Origin: Oceanobacillus salinisoli
GTDB taxonomy: Bacteria > Bacillota > Bacilli > Bacillales > Amphibacillaceae
DNA length: 64,000 nucleotides
Direction: 5' to 3'
NCBI RefSeq assembly: GCF_009733865.1
Contig: NZ_WOFB01000003.1
Span: forward strand, 1 to 64,000
In this document: positions 1 through 9,983 of the stretch, one piece after another
Layout of the letters: the number at the start of each line of letters is the position of its first letter
Numbering within the stretch: the stretch's first letter is position 1
Notes under the pieces: generated by a model
Told to the model about the DNA's origin: nothing
The model's input: only the letters and a program-made list of their open reading frames with translations
The model's database searches: none
Made by a program: the position numbers and the translations under genes

Positions 1-37
1 GCGGTGTTAAGCACTTTATTATGAATTAAAGATATTA

Positions 38-80
38 GGAATTTATATCAAATGCAAAGATGAAAAAGCAAAAAACTTAT
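38..80. repeat. End fragment of the compound repeat family
   Basis: The stretch reads TTTATATCAAATGC followed by an A-rich run with AAAAAGCAA. This is the reverse complement of the terminal sequence seen at 33246-33297 and 47585-47634 (AAAAGC..., TTTATTTCG, ATTTGATATAAACT). It suggests the window opens at the edge of another copy whose body lies to the left. The rest of 1-259 shows no gene. TATAAT-like strings at 196-201 have no matching -35. Confidence 0.5.
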
Positions 81-259
81 GAAAATAGCCTATATAAAAC
101 TGTAAACTATACTTAATAAAAACAGGGAGTAGGAAAGAAAGGGAAAACGGTATATTTTCCGTTCTAACATGTAAGTGATACAGCGTTTGTCTTAATATAA
201 TCATTTACTTATGGTATAAATATACTAAGAATGTCGAACGTTTGGAGAGGGGACAAAAG

Positions 260-1468
260 ATGGTTGATCAAAAGAATGTTCTATTAGGTGTTTCTGGAGG
301 AATTGCTGCATATAAGGCATGTGCACTAACGAGCAAATTAACCCAAAAAGGGGCTAATGTTCGAGTAATAATGACCGAGAATGCAGCCAAATTTGTTTCA
401 CCATTAACCTTTCAGGCATTATCACGAAATCCTGTTTATACAGATACATTTGATGAAAAAGATCCAAGTAAGATTGCTCATATCGATTTGGCGGATTGGG
501 CGGATATGATAATTATCGCCCCAGCCACTGCCAATTTTATTGGAAAACTGGCAAATGGCATAGCAAATGATATGCTTTCCACTACTTTATTAGCATCGGA
601 AGCAGCCGTTTATATTGCTCCTGCTATGAATGTACATATGTACGGACATCCTGCCGTGATGGAAAATATGGAGAAATTAGCAGGATGGGGGTATCATTTT
701 ATCGAACCAGGTGCCGGTTATTTAGCATGTGGTTATGTTGGAAAAGGAAGGCTGGAAGAACCAGAAACGATTATTAAGGTGATTGAGGAACATCAGAATG
801 TGAATCGGTTTCTCTCCGGTAAAAAACTGCTTGTTTCTGCTGGTCCGACAAGGGAAAAAATTGATCCTGTACGCTTTTTTACGAATCGGTCAACAGGAAA
901 AATGGGCTTTGCCATTGCGGACGCAGCGGCTGAGCTTGGAGCAGAAGTTACACTGGTGACGGGACCATCAGAGCAAAAAGTATCCCATAGTCGAATAATG
1001 AGAATCGATGTAGAAACAGCGGAAGAAATGTATCAAGCGATGCATCAATTCTTTCCATCCAATGACATTGTTATTAAAGCAGCGGCCGTTGCCGACTACA
1101 GACCAAAAAAGGTATATGATCAAAAGTTAAAAAAACAGCCTGGAACATGGCAAATTGAAATGGAAAGAACGAATGACATTCTTCAATCTCTTGGAGAAAA
1201 CAAAACACATCAATTTTTAGTAGGTTTTGCTGCTGAGACAACCAACCCTTTGGAATATGGCGTGAATAAATTAGAAAAGAAAAATCTGGATGCGATTGTG
1301 ATTAATAATGTTTCTCAGAAAGGTGCCGGTTTTGGGGAAGATACCAATATTGTTACGTATTTAAACAAACAGCAGGAAAAAGAAGAAATAGAGATTGCGT
1401 CGAAAAAAGAAGTAGCTACCAAACTGCTTACTTTGATCAACAGAGATATAAAGGATGGTATGCAGTGA
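260..1468 (+). CDS. coaBC: Bifunctional phosphopantothenoylcysteine decarboxylase / phosphopantothenate-cysteine ligase
   Basis: CoaBC carries out two steps of coenzyme A synthesis: CTP-dependent joining of cysteine to 4'-phosphopantothenate, then FMN-dependent decarboxylation. The 402-residue protein has the CoaC flavoprotein domain first (about 1-180), with catalytic H74, the PAMN motif (N124) and the loop cysteine C157 in ACGYVGKGR. The CoaB ligase domain follows from about 185 with SAGPTREKIDPVRF and AAAVADY. I chose ATG 260 over an in-frame TTG at 242 because GGAGAGGGG lies just before the ATG. It overlaps priA by 4 bases. The usual upstream neighbours (gmk, rpoZ) are not in the window. 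Confidence 0.96.
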   Translation: MVDQKNVLLGVSGGIAAYKACALTSKLTQKGANVRVIMTENAAKFVSPLTFQALSRNPVYTDTFDEKDPSKIAHIDLADWADMIIIAPATANFIGKLANGIANDMLSTTLLASEAAVYIAPAMNVHMYGHPAVMENMEKLAGWGYHFIEPGAGYLACGYVGKGRLEEPETIIKVIEEHQNVNRFLSGKKLLVSAGPTREKIDPVRFFTNRSTGKMGFAIADAAAELGAEVTLVTGPSEQKVSHSRIMRIDVETAEEMYQAMHQFFPSNDIVIKAAAVADYRPKKVYDQKLKKQPGTWQIEMERTNDILQSLGENKTHQFLVGFAAETTNPLEYGVNKLEKKNLDAIVINNVSQKGAGFGEDTNIVTYLNKQQEKEEIEIASKKEVATKLLTLINRDIKDGMQ

Positions 1469-3873
1469 ATATAGCAAAAGTTATTGTCGATGTTCCTGCA
1501 AGTTCTATTAATCAAACTTTTGATTATTCTATTCCTATAAAATTTCAGGAAATACTGGAGCCGGGGATGCGTGTAATAGTACCATTTGGACCGAGAAAGA
1601 TCATGGGTTTTGTAGTTGAGAGGGTTTCGGAATCATCTTTTGATAAGCTAAAAGATATCTTGGATGTATTAGATTTAACACCGGTTTTAACAAAAGAATT
1701 GCTTGAATTGGGAAAATGGGTAGCACATGAAACATTAAGTTTGTCTATTACTGCCCTTCAAGCTATGCTTCCCCAAGTTTTAAAATCAAAGTACAAAAAA
1801 GAATTAGTGCGCATGACGGATGCTTCTTTGCCAACAGAATTAGAGCATTTATTTGCAGGTAGAGATTCAATAGACTATGAAGAATTTGAACATGTAAATA
1901 TTAGTTACTATCAATTGCAAAAAGTGATTCAAGCTGGTGATATATCTGTTGATTATCTTGTCCAATCTAAAATTACGAAAAAACAGATACTAATGGTGAA
2001 ACCGGCAAGAGAATCTTATTTTTTGGAAGAGGCAATGATAGACCTTCCCAAAAACGCAAAAAAACAAAAACAGCTTTTGACGTATTTTATCGAAAATCAC
2101 AGTTCTATATCGCAAAAAGAGTTAGTAAATAAACTTCAGACAACACCTGGGACTATTAAAAATTTAGTTGATAAAGGACTTTTAGAAACCTTTAAAACAG
2201 AAATATTCAGAAACCCTTATGATGACGATTCGATTGAACGCACTACACCACTGGAATTAACGGAGGAACAGCGGCAAGCGATTGAACCAATTCATGACGC
2301 TATTGATCGTAACCAGCATGATGTCTTTCTATTACATGGAGTGACCGGAAGCGGGAAAACAGAAGTATATTTACAAGCGATACAAAAAGTGATAAACAAA
2401 GGGGAAGAAGCGATTGTACTCGTACCAGAAATCGCCTTAACCCCACAGATGGTCAATCGATTTAAGGGAAGATTTGGAAAAAGCGTAGCAGTGATGCACA
2501 GTGCTTTATCTGCTGGTGAAAAATATGATGAATGGCAGCGAATTCATCGTAAGGAGGTTCAAGTAGTTGTTGGGGCTAGGTCTGCTATTTTTGCTCCATT
2601 TGAAAACATTGGAATCATTATTATCGATGAGGAGCATGAAACAACTTATAAGCAAGAAGATCAGCCACGATATCATGCTCGCGATGTTGCTATTCATCGT
2701 GGAGAAAATCACAACTGCCCCGTGGTTTTAGGCAGTGCCACCCCGACACTAGAGTCGTATGCCCGTGCAGCAAAAGGGGTATATAAACTAGCCACGCTAA
2801 GCAAACGGACGAATGATCAACCAATGCCAAATATTGAAATCATCGACATGCGTGCTGAACTTCATGCAGGTAACCGTACGATGTTTTCGAGAAAATTAAA
2901 AGAACGGATGGAACAATGCATCAGAAACGGTGAACAAGTCGTACTGCTATTAAACCGAAGAGGCTATTCCACCTTTGTAATGTGCCGGGATTGCGGACAT
3001 GTAAAAGAATGCCCGCATTGTGACATTGCCCTAACCTTCCATAAAAACAGCAATCGGCTTAAATGCCATTATTGTTCTTATGAAGAAATGGTGCCAACTA
3101 TTTGTCCGGAATGTTCCAGTGATTTGATTCGTTATTTTGGAACAGGAACACAACGTGTAGAAGAAGCGTTAACCGAACTGATACCGGAAGCAAGGGTTTT
3201 GCGGATGGATGTCGATACAACGAGAAGAAAAGGATCCCATGAAAGAATACTAAAGGAGTTTGGTGATAAAAAGGCTGATATACTCCTTGGAACACAAATG
3301 ATTGCGAAAGGGCTGGACTTTGAAAATGTCACTTTAGTAGGTGTATTAACGGCCGATTCCATGCTGCATTTACCAGATTTCAGGTCAAGTGAAAAAACCT
3401 TTCAATTGTTAACTCAAGTGAGTGGACGAGCTGGCAGACATGAATTAACCGGGGAAGTTTTCGTTCAGACGTATACTCCCGACCATTATAGTATAAAACT
3501 TGCTAGTGAATATAATTTTCTTGATTTTTATAAACAAGAGATGGGAATGAGAAAGAAATTTCAATATCCGCCATACTATTTTCTGGCACTGATTACAGTG
3601 TCACATGAAAACAAAGTTAAGGTGGTACAGACAACGCAAAGAATGGTACAACTATTAATAAAAAAGGTGAATCAAAATACGGTTGTACTTGGCCCAACAC
3701 CTTCACCAATTCCGCGTATCAAAGATAGATATCGGTATCAATGCATGATAAAATACAGAAATGAGCCAAATCTCCGCACTTTTTTAAATAAAATCATCGA
3801 TCAATTCTCAGATGAAATAAAAAAAGACAATCTATTGATATCCGTTGATTTACAACCATATCATTTGATGTAG
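1465..3873 (+). CDS. priA: Primosomal replication restart helicase PriA
   Basis: PriA is a 3'-5' DNA helicase that recognises stalled forks and reloads the replisome. The 802-residue protein shows an N-terminal 3'BD domain (VDVPASSINQTFDY near the start), Walker A GVTGSGKT at about 292-299 and Walker B DEEH at about 388-391. A zinc-binding region from about 507 has CxxC pairs (CRDC, CPHC, CHYC, CPEC). The helicase C-terminal motif SGRAGR follows. The start is GTG, overlapping the coaBC stop as GTGA, which implies translational coupling. In B. subtilis peptide deformylase (defA) follows; here the next gene is fmt, 33 bases on. Confidence 0.97.
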   Translation: MNIAKVIVDVPASSINQTFDYSIPIKFQEILEPGMRVIVPFGPRKIMGFVVERVSESSFDKLKDILDVLDLTPVLTKELLELGKWVAHETLSLSITALQAMLPQVLKSKYKKELVRMTDASLPTELEHLFAGRDSIDYEEFEHVNISYYQLQKVIQAGDISVDYLVQSKITKKQILMVKPARESYFLEEAMIDLPKNAKKQKQLLTYFIENHSSISQKELVNKLQTTPGTIKNLVDKGLLETFKTEIFRNPYDDDSIERTTPLELTEEQRQAIEPIHDAIDRNQHDVFLLHGVTGSGKTEVYLQAIQKVINKGEEAIVLVPEIALTPQMVNRFKGRFGKSVAVMHSALSAGEKYDEWQRIHRKEVQVVVGARSAIFAPFENIGIIIIDEEHETTYKQEDQPRYHARDVAIHRGENHNCPVVLGSATPTLESYARAAKGVYKLATLSKRTNDQPMPNIEIIDMRAELHAGNRTMFSRKLKERMEQCIRNGEQVVLLLNRRGYSTFVMCRDCGHVKECPHCDIALTFHKNSNRLKCHYCSYEEMVPTICPECSSDLIRYFGTGTQRVEEALTELIPEARVLRMDVDTTRRKGSHERILKEFGDKKADILLGTQMIAKGLDFENVTLVGVLTADSMLHLPDFRSSEKTFQLLTQVSGRAGRHELTGEVFVQTYTPDHYSIKLASEYNFLDFYKQEMGMRKKFQYPPYYFLALITVSHENKVKVVQTTQRMVQLLIKKVNQNTVVLGPTPSPIPRIKDRYRYQCMIKYRNEPNLRTFLNKIIDQFSDEIKKDNLLISVDLQPYHLM

Positions 3874-3906
3874 TCACGATAAGGAGTAAGAAAGAAGGTT
3901 GTTTAA

Positions 3907-4845
3907 ATGAAGCGAATTGTATTTATGGGTACACCAGATTTTTCTGTACCTGTATTAAAATCACTGGCAGATTCAGAGTATGAGGTGGTATTGGTTGTCA
4001 CCCAGCCGGATCGCCCTAAGGGGAGGAAGCGTGTCATTACGCCTCCCCCAGTGAAGGTGGAAGCTGAGAAATATAATATACCCGTTTTTCAGCCCGAAAA
4101 CTTGAAAGATGAATATATGAAAATCTTATCCCATGAACCGGATATCATTGTAACAGCAGCATATGGCCAGTTATTGCCAAATGAGCTACTGGATGTACCA
4201 CCATTTGGTTGCATTAATGTGCATGCGTCTTTACTTCCTGAATTACGTGGTGGTGCACCGATTCATTATGCCATTATGCAAGGAAAAAAGGAGACAGGTA
4301 TTACGATTATGTATATGGTTGAAAAACTGGATGCCGGTGATATTCTTTCCCAAGTTAAAGTTCTAATAGAAGATAAGGACCATGTCGGTACGATGCATGA
4401 TAAACTGTCAGAAGCTGGCGCGAAACTATTAATGGATACTTTACCTAAAATCTTTCATAAGGAAATAAAGCCAGTCAGACAAGACGACTCCCAAGCAACA
4501 TTTGCATCCAATATAAAACGGGAGCAAGAAAAGATTGACTGGACGAAAGCAAACATAGAAATTTACAACCATATCCGTGGGTTGCATCCATGGCCAGTGG
4601 CCTTTACAACGTATGAAGGGAAAAATATGAAAATCTGGTGGGGCGACCCTGATGATTCTATTTATCAAGGAGAGCCTGGTAAGATTGTAGAGGTTATGGA
4701 AGATGGTTTTATCGTTGTCTGTGGAAATGGTAAGGGAATTAAAGTAACAGAAATACAGCCTGCAGGAAAAAAGAGGTTGCATGTAAAAGATTACTTACGC
4801 GGTGCAAATGATCGAATCCAAAAAGGCATTATTTTAGGTGGTTAA
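3907..4845 (+). CDS. fmt: Methionyl-tRNA formyltransferase
   Basis: Fmt transfers a formyl group from 10-formyl-THF to initiator Met-tRNA in the cytoplasm. The 312 residues include the hallmark [12 protein letters not shown], with conserved N104 and H106 and the catalytic-loop D142 in LDAGDI. The C-terminal OB-like tRNA-binding domain starts near residue 205. Its usual partner deformylase gene is missing from between priA and fmt. Because Bacillaceae commonly encode a second deformylase elsewhere, this need not mean loss of the activity. The stop overlaps the ribosome-binding region of rsmB. Confidence 0.97.
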   Translation: MKRIVFMGTPDFSVPVLKSLADSEYEVVLVVTQPDRPKGRKRVITPPPVKVEAEKYNIPVFQPENLKDEYMKILSHEPDIIVTAAYGQLLPNELLDVPPFGCINVHASLLPELRGGAPIHYAIMQGKKETGITIMYMVEKLDAGDILSQVKVLIEDKDHVGTMHDKLSEAGAKLLMDTLPKIFHKEIKPVRQDDSQATFASNIKREQEKIDWTKANIEIYNHIRGLHPWPVAFTTYEGKNMKIWWGDPDDSIYQGEPGKIVEVMEDGFIVVCGNGKGIKVTEIQPAGKKRLHVKDYLRGANDRIQKGIILGG

Positions 4846-4846
4846 A

Positions 4847-6196
4847 ATGAAAACATTCCAATTAAGAAATTCGGTATTAGATTTGCTCATTCGAACGGAA
4901 AAGGACGAAGGATTTAGCCATCTTTTGATTGATCATGAAATAAAATCAAAGCAATTTGATCCAAAAGATGAAAAACTGTTAACGGAGATAGTATATGGTA
5001 CCCTGCAGCGAAAAATAACTATAGATTATTATATTGACTGCTTTATCAATTCCAAAAAGAAGATGGATTTATGGGTAAGAGCACTCCTCCGTATGTCCAT
5101 TTATCAGATGGTTTTCCTTGATAAGGTACCAGATCATGCGGTGATTCATGAGGCTGTGGAAATTGCCAAGAAGCGGGGACATAAGGGAATATCGGGATTT
5201 GTTAATGGAATTTTAAGAAGTGTTCAGCGCAAGGGTATTCCGCAGACTTCTGCCATTAAAGATGATGCGAAAAGACTTTCCATAGAGACGAGTCATCCAG
5301 AGTGGCTTGTAAAACGCTGGATTTCTGAATATGGCTATGAAACAACTAGGTTTATGTGTGAAGCAAATATTACAAGAAAACATCAGTCCATTCGCGTTCA
5401 GCCTTTAAAAATATCACGGGACAAAGCTATCGAAACACTAACTGAAATCGGCTTTGAAGTTCGGCCCTCCAAATTATCCGACCAAGGAATAATTATTGAA
5501 AAAGGCAATATTCTTTCAACCGATTTATTTAAAAATGGATTTGTTACAATCCAGGATCAAAGCTCCATGCTGGTAGGGGAAATGCTTGAGGCAAAACCAA
5601 ATATGCAAGTATTGGACGCATGCAGTGCACCCGGAGGAAAAGCAACGCATATCGCTGAGAAAATGGAGAATGAGGGTGCTATTCATGCCTATGATTTACA
5701 TAAAAAGAAAGTAAATTTAATCGATGATAAAGCCTCTGTTTTAGGTTTGACAATCATTGATGCCAATCAAGCTGATGCCAGAAGACTAAAGGAAATTCAT
5801 CAACCGGAAAGCTTTGATAGAATTTTAGTGGATGCTCCTTGTTCAGGTTTAGGGGTTATAAGAGGAAAGCCGGAAATTAAATATAATAAAAAAGAAGAAG
5901 ACATTAGGAACCTTTCTAAAATCCAGCTTGAAATATTGGATAGCATTGCCTCGTTATTGAAGACAGGTGGATTGCTCATTTATAGTACATGTACGGTGGA
6001 TGTAGAAGAAAATGAGAATGTTGTTCAAAATTTTTTAGAAAAGCATTCCGATTTTCAAATAGATGAGACGTTCTTTGACAGTTTACCGGATGAGGTGAAA
6101 CAATCACCTGGAATATCAGATCTTGGTTTTCAACTGTTTCCCCAAGATTATCAGACAGATGGATTTTTTCTTACGCGTTTGAAAAAAATTGGATAA
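4847..6196 (+). CDS. rsmB: 16S rRNA (cytosine-967-C5)-methyltransferase
   Basis: RsmB is an SAM-dependent m5C methyltransferase of 16S rRNA. The 449 residues comprise an N-terminal NusB-like RNA-binding domain (about 1-130) and a Rossmann methyltransferase domain with SAM motif DACSAPGGKATHI. The two expected cysteines are C332 (PCSGLG) and C382 (STCTV). ATG 4847 was chosen because AGGTGG is well placed upstream. An in-frame GTG at 4838 lies inside that ribosome-binding site. It starts one base after the fmt stop, so the two genes are co-translated. Confidence 0.95.
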   Translation: MKTFQLRNSVLDLLIRTEKDEGFSHLLIDHEIKSKQFDPKDEKLLTEIVYGTLQRKITIDYYIDCFINSKKKMDLWVRALLRMSIYQMVFLDKVPDHAVIHEAVEIAKKRGHKGISGFVNGILRSVQRKGIPQTSAIKDDAKRLSIETSHPEWLVKRWISEYGYETTRFMCEANITRKHQSIRVQPLKISRDKAIETLTEIGFEVRPSKLSDQGIIIEKGNILSTDLFKNGFVTIQDQSSMLVGEMLEAKPNMQVLDACSAPGGKATHIAEKMENEGAIHAYDLHKKKVNLIDDKASVLGLTIIDANQADARRLKEIHQPESFDRILVDAPCSGLGVIRGKPEIKYNKKEEDIRNLSKIQLEILDSIASLLKTGGLLIYSTCTVDVEENENVVQNFLEKHSDFQIDETFFDSLPDEVKQSPGISDLGFQLFPQDYQTDGFFLTRLKKIG

Positions 6197-6242
6197 TTAT
6201 GTTCTTTTATAGCAGGTTTTGTGTAATACTTGGATTAGATAA

Positions 6243-6263
6243 AAGTATACCCACGCTATACTT
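6243..6263 (+). promoter_or_regulatory. Perfect 7-7-7 inverted repeat just before the prpC ribosome-binding site
   Basis: AAGTATA (6243-6249) and TATACTT (6257-6263) are exact reverse complements separated by CCCACGC. The repeat ends immediately before GGAGGGGGG. As RNA it could form a small hairpin beside the ribosome-binding site; as DNA it could bind a dimeric regulator. Neither role is shown by the sequence. Confidence 0.35.
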
Positions 6264-6277
6264 GGAGGGGGGATAAA

Positions 6278-7039
6278 ATGAAAGGAACATTCCTGACAGA
6301 CAGAGGTAGGATTAGAAGCCATAATGAAGATGCTGGAGGAATATATTACAATTCCTTTGACCAAATGCTAGCAGTGGTTGCCGATGGAATGGGCGGTCAC
6401 CAAGCAGGTGATGTAGCAAGTCAAATGGCTACGACCTTGATACAGGAAAAATGGGAAAATACAAGTGAATTTGACAAACCTGACCAGCTGGAGGAATGGT
6501 TATTAAACACGATTAATGAAATTAACGAATCGATTTTCCTTCATGCCCAGAAAAACAAAGAATGTGAAGGGATGGGAACAACACTTGTCATAGCTATTCA
6601 TATTGGTGATTTCCTGACTGTCGCTCATATTGGTGACAGCCGGTGTTATTTATTAAATCGGAATGGGTTTAAACAAATTACCGAGGATCATTCTCTCGTA
6701 AATGCTCTTATACAATCTGGACAAATTTCAAAAGATGATGCAAAATATCATCCCAGAAAAAATGTGGTCTTAAGAGCCTTGGGTTCAGAATCTGAAGTGG
6801 ATGCAGACATTAAAACCATTACGATTGAGGAAGGCGATAAGCTGCTGCTCTGTTCGGATGGGCTTACGGATAAAATCCAGGATGAAGAATTATTGGAAAA
6901 GATTAATGCCTCTGAAGATTTGAATGAGGTAGCTAAGCAATTAATTGATATGGCTAACAGCAGGGGTGGCGAAGATAATATTTCTCTTATTCTACTATCA
7001 AAGAGTTCTTCATCTGGGGAAGAAGGTGAGAATAAATGA
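6278..7039 (+). CDS. prpC: PP2C-type Ser/Thr protein phosphatase PrpC
   Basis: PrpC removes phosphates from proteins modified by the partner kinase PrkC. The 253-residue PP2C domain shows the metal-binding motifs in order: HNEDA (D18), ADGMGGHQAGD (D36), SDGLTD near residue 192 and GGEDN near 235. The RBS GGAGGGGGG precedes the ATG. The last bases overlap the prkC start (ATGA), the usual phosphatase-kinase couple of Firmicutes. A short inverted repeat sits directly upstream. Confidence 0.96.
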   Translation: MKGTFLTDRGRIRSHNEDAGGIYYNSFDQMLAVVADGMGGHQAGDVASQMATTLIQEKWENTSEFDKPDQLEEWLLNTINEINESIFLHAQKNKECEGMGTTLVIAIHIGDFLTVAHIGDSRCYLLNRNGFKQITEDHSLVNALIQSGQISKDDAKYHPRKNVVLRALGSESEVDADIKTITIEEGDKLLLCSDGLTDKIQDEELLEKINASEDLNEVAKQLIDMANSRGGEDNISLILLSKSSSSGEEGENK

Positions 7040-9099
7040 GAAGTGGTCACCTTTTGAATGAGCGGTATCAAATAAAGGCTAAAATCGGTGGTGGTGGAAT
7101 GGCCGATGTTTTTTTGGCGAGGGATACAATCCTTGAACGTGATGTAGCAGTCAAAGCATTGCGAATGGAATATGCCAATGATCAGGAATTTATCGCTCGG
7201 TTTGATCGGGAAGCCCAATCTGCCACCAGTTTATCGCATCCTAACATTGTCAGTATCTATGATGTTGGTGAAGAAGATCATTTACTGTATATGGTCATGG
7301 AATATGTGGATGGAATGACTTTGAAAGAATACATACAACGCTTTGGGCCACTGAATGTGCAAGAAGTATTGGATATTATGAAACAAATGACTTCAGCGAT
7401 TGCCCATGCGCATGCTAATGATATTGTTCATCGGGACATAAAACCGCAAAATATTTTAATGGATAACTTTGGTCAAGTAAAAGTAACTGACTTTGGTATT
7501 GCTATTGCATTAAGTGCGACGTCGTTAACACAGACTAACTCTATTCTTGGATCTGTGCATTATTTATCACCGGAACAGGCAAGAGGTGGAATGGCAACTA
7601 AAAAGTCAGATATTTATTCTTTAGGAATAGTCCTTTTTGAGATGCTTACGGGTAGATTACCTTTTTCAGGACAATCCCCTGTATCTATAGCTCTAAAGCA
7701 TTTGCAAAGTGATACTCCATCTGTCAGAAGGTTCAATCAGGATATACCACAAAGTGTTGAAAATATCGTATTAAAAGCCACGGCCAAAGATCCTTTTCAT
7801 CGATATGAAACGATTTATGACCTGGAAGACGCTATAGATACGGCATTACATCCTGATAAAATCAATGAGGCACCATATTCTCCTCCTGCTGAGGTAGGAG
7901 AAGAAACAAAGGCGATCCCTATCATTACGGATAATCAAATGCAAGAAAACTTTGATCAGGAAACCTTAATCCATCATACAAATGGGGCAACAAAGAATTA
8001 CCCGGAAGAATCCCCGGCTGAACAAAAAGAGTATACATCATCGGAGAAGGATAAAACGAAGAAACAAAAAAAGGGGAAAAAACAAAAAAAGAAAAAATGG
8101 CCTATTATTTTGTCCATTATTTTGATTTTACTCATCTCGGGTGTGATTGCTTTGTTTGTTTTACCAGGTATGCTGCAACCGGCAGAAGTTACCATTCCCG
8201 ATGTGATTGAAATGGAAGCAAATGATGCAGCTGACTTGTTAGAAAGTTTAAATTTAGTAGTGGAAGAGGAAGAGGTTGCCTCAGAAGAAACAGAAGAAGG
8301 ACTTGTTGTAAGAACTAACCCAAATGTTGGCCGTACCGTAAAAGAAGAGTCTACCGTTACATTATATGTAAGTACAGGCAAAGAAAAAGTAACATTTGAA
8401 GATTATGTAGGCAGGGAATATACTCAAGTTAAGCGAGAACTTGAGGTTGCGGGGTTTGAAGACTTTGAACCTTTCGAAAGGCATTCCGAACAACCAGAGG
8501 GTGAAATTATCACGCAAATTTTTCCTAATCCTGGCAATGAAGTGGTTCCGAGTGAAACGACCGTTCGATTTGTGGTCAGCTTAGGCCCAGAACCGATTAG
8601 TTTAAGTAACCTTAGAGGACTATCAGAAGAAGAGGCAAGGGATTATATAGAAGAGAATGACTTACAAATGAATAAAATAGAGAGGAACTCGGATACTGTT
8701 GAAGCGGGTACGGTAATGGATCAGGATCCTGGAAGTGGAGAAATGCTGCAAGAAGGAGATTCAGTGGATGTTTATATATCAACTGGACCAGAACCAAAAG
8801 CACCAAAGTCCCATTCAGTAACTGTATCTGTACCCTATGAGCCTCCAGAAGCGAATGGGAATGAAGAAGAAAATACGGATGAATCAGAAAATCAGGAACC
8901 AGTTGAACAAATAGTTAGAATCTATATTGGCGATGCGGAAAACGATATTTCTGAGCTGTATGAAGAAAAGGCAATAACCAGTGACGAGGACTTTACGTTT
9001 ACACTTACGATAGCACCAGACAGTACTGCAGAATACAGAGTAATGCGAGACGATGTATTAATCAAAGAAAACAGAATTTCATATGAAGAAGGTGAATAA
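7036..9099 (+). CDS. prkC: PASTA-domain Ser/Thr protein kinase PrkC (Stk1/PknB family)
   Basis: This membrane kinase senses peptidoglycan fragments; in B. subtilis PrkC is tied to spore germination and growth-state signalling. The 687 residues start with a kinase domain: glycine loop GGGGMADV, catalytic lysine K40, HRD with D134 and DFG at about 152. A lysine-rich juxtamembrane stretch precedes one transmembrane helix (about 357-377). Three extracellular PASTA repeats follow, each ending in a [VY].STG or VSLG motif, then a C-terminal Ig-like region. It is about 40 residues longer than B. subtilis PrkC as I recall it, in acidic linkers. Confidence 0.96.
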   Translation: MRSGHLLNERYQIKAKIGGGGMADVFLARDTILERDVAVKALRMEYANDQEFIARFDREAQSATSLSHPNIVSIYDVGEEDHLLYMVMEYVDGMTLKEYIQRFGPLNVQEVLDIMKQMTSAIAHAHANDIVHRDIKPQNILMDNFGQVKVTDFGIAIALSATSLTQTNSILGSVHYLSPEQARGGMATKKSDIYSLGIVLFEMLTGRLPFSGQSPVSIALKHLQSDTPSVRRFNQDIPQSVENIVLKATAKDPFHRYETIYDLEDAIDTALHPDKINEAPYSPPAEVGEETKAIPIITDNQMQENFDQETLIHHTNGATKNYPEESPAEQKEYTSSEKDKTKKQKKGKKQKKKKWPIILSIILILLISGVIALFVLPGMLQPAEVTIPDVIEMEANDAADLLESLNLVVEEEEVASEETEEGLVVRTNPNVGRTVKEESTVTLYVSTGKEKVTFEDYVGREYTQVKRELEVAGFEDFEPFERHSEQPEGEIITQIFPNPGNEVVPSETTVRFVVSLGPEPISLSNLRGLSEEEARDYIEENDLQMNKIERNSDTVEAGTVMDQDPGSGEMLQEGDSVDVYISTGPEPKAPKSHSVTVSVPYEPPEANGNEEENTDESENQEPVEQIVRIYIGDAENDISELYEEKAITSDEDFTFTLTIAPDSTAEYRVMRDDVLIKENRISYEEGE

Positions 9100-9981
9100 A
9101 TGGCAGAAGGCAGAATTATTAAAGCTTTAAGTGGATTCTACTATGTTAAATCAGAAGATCAAATATACCAGTGCAGGGGCAGAGGGGTATTTCGAAATAA
9201 GAAGATTACCCCTTTAGTAGGTGATTTTGTAGAATTTGAAATAAATGACCCAAACGAAGGGTATATCATGAAAATCAAACCTAGAAAAAATGAACTAGTT
9301 CGTCCACCGATTGCGAATATTAATCAAGCAATCATTGTAAGTTCTGCCATTTCACCAGACTTCAGCACAACATTGCTTGACCGCTTTTTAGTTTTGATTG
9401 AATCAAAGAATATTAACCCGGTTATATTTATTACGAAGATTGATTTATTATCAGATCAAAAGAAACAAGAAATGCTAACCTATAAAAAAATATATAAAAA
9501 TATAGGGTATCAAGTAGAGTTGCTCTCAACTATAGATAGTGATCATTTACCTGATATTAGCTCTTATTTTAAAGATAATGTAACTGTAATTGCTGGACAG
9601 TCCGGAGTTGGAAAAACATCATTAATTAATGCATTGGATTCTACCCTGCTTTTAGAAACAGCTGAGATTTCACAGAGTCTTGGAAGGGGAAAGCATACTA
9701 CAAGACACGTAGAACTTCTGGAAATTCATGGGGGATTAGTCGCAGATACTCCCGGATTCAGTGCGTTGGATTTTAATGAAATAGAGGCTGAAGAGTTGAC
9801 AGATTATTTCCCTGAAATGAGGGAACGTAGGAATGAATGCAAGTTTCGTGGCTGTCTGCATTATAAGGAGCCTAAATGTGCGGTGAAAACAGCTTTAAGC
9901 GATGGGAAAATAGAAGCGTTTCGCTATAAAAACTATATTCATTTTCTCGACGAAATACAATCAAGAAAGCCGAGGTATTAG
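9100..9981 (+). CDS. rsgA: Small ribosomal subunit biogenesis GTPase RsgA (CpgA)
   Basis: RsgA is a circularly permuted GTPase that acts late in 30S maturation. The 293 residues contain an N-terminal OB-fold, then permuted G motifs: TKIDLL (G4), GQSGVGKT at 166-173 (G1), the permuted G2 threonines near GKHTTRH, and DTPG (G3). A zinc knuckle follows with C247, C252, H254 and C260. The ATG directly abuts the prkC stop. In B. subtilis this protein (CpgA) is reported as a PrkC substrate, which fits the linkage. Confidence 0.96.
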   Translation: MAEGRIIKALSGFYYVKSEDQIYQCRGRGVFRNKKITPLVGDFVEFEINDPNEGYIMKIKPRKNELVRPPIANINQAIIVSSAISPDFSTTLLDRFLVLIESKNINPVIFITKIDLLSDQKKQEMLTYKKIYKNIGYQVELLSTIDSDHLPDISSYFKDNVTVIAGQSGVGKTSLINALDSTLLLETAEISQSLGRGKHTTRHVELLEIHGGLVADTPGFSALDFNEIEAEELTDYFPEMRERRNECKFRGCLHYKEPKCAVKTALSDGKIEAFRYKNYIHFLDEIQSRKPRY

Positions 9982-9983
9982 AC

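Noticed and set aside
6748-7218. 156-codon minus-strand frame across prpC and prkC
   Set aside because: Shadow of two well-conserved genes read antisense; no ribosome-binding site.
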